The notes under the pieces: model-generated
The model's database searches: none
Seen by the model: the letters and a program-made list of their open reading frames with translations, nothing else
What the model was told of the DNA's origin: nothing
Position numbers and translations under genes: made by a program
Part shown: positions 62,307 through 64,000 of the stretch, one piece after another
How the letters are laid out: each line of letters begins with the position of its first letter
Numbering within the stretch: the first letter of the stretch is position 1
Assembly: GCA_905221605.1 (NCBI GenBank)
Contig: CAJNDS010002101.1
Span: 65,001-129,000, forward strand
From: Symbiodinium natans
Taxonomy: Eukaryota; Sar; Dinophyceae; Suessiales; Symbiodiniaceae
Length of the DNA stretch: 64,000 bases
Reading direction: 5' to 3'

Positions 62307-62769
62307 CTCGCTCAAGCAGCATCATCCCCCAGCCATCTCAACTTCAACTGCATCCGCGAACCCAGAACTACCCTGAGGCATCTTGTTTTGTTTAAGGGCG
62401 TTTATAAGGGAACCTTCCTAAGAAGGGATGACGGCCACTTCTGGGAATCCAGTGCCCGTCAGAACATGCAGCGGCCAGCAGAGAAGGCAGATAGCCGACA
62501 CCGTCAGAAGCTTTACTTGGACACCTACCGTGGGTCGTGGGCGTTTGGGGAAGAATTCGAGAAACCTCAAAAAGTATCTGTAGAGTACGTATGTCTATAC
62601 CCAGGTCTACGAGGACCCCACCTCAAGGTTCATATAAATCATGGAGGTATGATCCTAAATCCTAAACCCTAAAACTCAAGGGCGCGAGAGAAATGAAAAG
62701 GGCCGGTGCCCCCCCGCAGCGCACTGGCATGTGGAGACCAAAAAAAGCCGCACAAGCCATATAAACCCT

Positions 62770-62827
62770 TGGCCCTAAACCCTAAACCCTAAACCCTAAA
62801 CCCTAAAGGCCCTAAACCCTAAACCCT
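62770..62827 (-). repeat. Telomeric array (CCCTAAA)n
   Basis: Seven units, one interrupted by GGCC. Confidence 0.92.
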
Positions 62828-62835
62828 GTTGGGAC

Positions 62836-62914
62836 CTTGATCTCACTGCCGCCGTTCTCCTCGGCCAGATGCTGGAGTTCCTCGACGCTGAAGCGCGACA
62901 CTTCATCACCAGAC
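62836..62914 (-). CDS. Candidate internal exon
   Basis: 79 nt between GTGAGAAG and GTCCC, reading SGDEVSRFSVEELQHLAEEN then GGSEIK, with the same phase pattern (1+78) as the exon at 62228. Family unknown; acidic helix. Confidence 0.4.
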
Positions 62915-62976
62915 CTTCTCACGGGGGTTTCCCCGAAAATGGGATTTAAGGGTTTAGGGTTTGGGGTTGGGCTGAA

Positions 62977-63066
62977 TACCCCAGCCCAAAAGAGGCTATC
63001 CTTTTATTTGTAATAGGATTATATATAACCAAAAAGGTATTAAAGGCTAGCTACCCAGCCCCTAAG
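62977..63066. mobile_element. MITE-like element, 90-bp family, copy 4
   Basis: TACCCCAGCCCAAAAGAGGC to CTACCCAGCCCCTAAG. TGGGCTGAATA at the left and TACCCAGCCCC at the right are inverted ends. Confidence 0.5.
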
Positions 63067-63329
63067 CGGGGGTTCCTACAATAAAAAAAACATACTATTT
63101 GGGGGGTACATTAAGGGTACTCTCTCTTTTTGGAAATACCCTCATGGCTCGGTCATGTTTAAACCGTGCGGCATCGCGTGGGCCACATACTTCAGGAGGG
63201 GAGTGCTTCGCTTCACTTGACGGGTCTTGACAAGGAAGGTGGGGTGAGGAATAATTCGATGCCATTGAGGGTGGGCTTTGCCGGCTTGGATTTTGGGTGT
63301 TGTAACCTGTTTAGGGTTTAGGGCTTAGG

Positions 63330-63367
63330 GACCCTAAACCCTGAACCCTAAACCCTAAACCCTAAAC
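63330..63367 (-). repeat. Telomeric array (CCCTAAA)n, head-to-head with TTTAGGG at 63307
   Basis: Five units, preceded directly by two TTTAGGG-type units in the opposite orientation. Confidence 0.9.
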
Positions 63368-63436
63368 GCAAAACCGAAGGGCATGCTGATGACTTGCAGC
63401 AGCGGCATGGCGCTCGGCCCGGGGTCTCCAATCTTG
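63368..63436 (-). CDS. Candidate internal exon with telomeric donor
   Basis: 69 nt between CGAACCAACAG (acceptor) and GTTTAGGG (donor). It reads KIGDPGPSAMPLLQVISMPF. Family unknown. Confidence 0.4.
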
Positions 63437-63460
63437 CTGTTGGTTCGTAGGGAACGAAGG

Positions 63461-63730
63461 AATGGGGTACCCTATATAATCCCTTAAAGGGTAGAGATAG
63501 GGGGATATAGAGAATGGGGTACCCTATATAATCCTTAAAGGGTAAAGATAGGGGGATATAGGGAATGGGGGTACCCCATATAATCCCTTAAAGGGTAAAG
63601 ATAGGGGGATATAGGGAATGGGTACCCTGTATAATCCCTTAAAGGGTAAAGAAGGGGGGATATAATTAGGGAATGGGGTACCCTACATAATCCCTTAAAA
63701 GGGTAAACTAGGGGGTATATAGGGTACCTC
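63461..63730 (+). repeat. Tandem repeat of about 52 bp, five copies
   Basis: Units contain AATGGGGTACCCTATATAAT, CCCTTAAAGGGT and AGATAGGGGGATATAG. Each unit carries small palindromes. Confidence 0.9.
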
Positions 63731-63829
63731 AATTCCTACTGACCAACAGTCTCCAATACGCCGCAGAAGATTTCCCGGTTTGCACGTTTGGATTCATTTA
63801 CATGATCTCCGTCCTTCTCCTTCAGCTAG

Positions 63830-63895
63830 TTTAAGGGTTTTGGGTTTAAGTTTAAGGTTCAGGGTTTAGGGTTTGGGGTTTGAGGTTTTGGGTTT
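63830..63895 (+). repeat. Degenerate telomeric array
   Basis: TTTAAGG, TTTAGGG and TTTGGGG variants. Confidence 0.85.
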
Positions 63896-64000
63896 AAGGC
63901 TTTGCTGCAGCCAAGGTGACAAGTAACCTGCACATCGGCAGTCTGAGTCTAGAACTGAAGCACGGATGTTGTTGCATGCTTAAAGTATATTCAACTACTA

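Noticed and set aside
1-64000. Plant origin (Arabidopsis-type telomere repeat)
   Set aside because: Tiny exons with ubiquitin-like/ankyrin layout, non-canonical donors, the spliced-leader fragment and the style of the copia polyprotein fit dinoflagellates better.

Overview
The window looks like nuclear DNA of a dinoflagellate, most likely Symbiodiniaceae. The evidence is dispersed TTTAGGG telomere-type repeats, a copia retrotransposon with a dinoflagellate-style extended polyprotein, a ubiquitin-like plus ankyrin-repeat gene cut into roughly 70-150 nt exons with GT, GC and possibly GA donors, a partial spliced-leader match, and a 100-N scaffold gap. Plants share the telomere repeat, but nothing else here looks plant-like.

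Layout. (1) 1-13.2 kb and 46.7-64 kb are mosaic: dozens of interstitial telomeric arrays in both orientations, about 90-120 bp islands between them that read as exons, and several families of 80-240 bp inverted-repeat (MITE-like) elements, some with long G or C homopolymers. (2) 13.25-34.9 kb and 37.95-46.65 kb are two copies of a large CT-rich repeat block. Block 1 starts with an AT-rich minisatellite that is itself a 2 kb palindrome. It contains tandem units of about 2.25 kb and ends in a terminal inverted repeat next to a G-run. (3) Inside block 1 a complete, apparently young Ty1/copia element (18200-29079) carries identical 200 bp LTRs, a 5 bp target duplication and one uninterrupted 3306-codon ORF. 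(4) 34.9-37.85 kb holds G/C homopolymers, telomeric variants, a 31 bp tandem array and a ~0.35 kb tandem repeat, ending in the gap.

The most unusual pattern is how telomere repeats relate to candidate exons. Islands between a left CCCTAAA array and a right TTTAGGG array are open, protein-like and include recognisable ankyrin sequence. At least seven reverse-strand candidates, plus one of uncertain strand, end exactly where the array supplies a GTTTAG donor. Introns would therefore begin with TTTAGGG and end with CCCTAAA, giving them complementary ends. The best supported gene is a reverse-strand ubiquitin-like/ankyrin gene around 54.6-61.7 kb. Most other exon candidates are also on the reverse strand, as expected for unidirectional dinoflagellate gene arrays. 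Exon calls rest on reading frames and splice dinucleotides seen by eye, with no transcript data.
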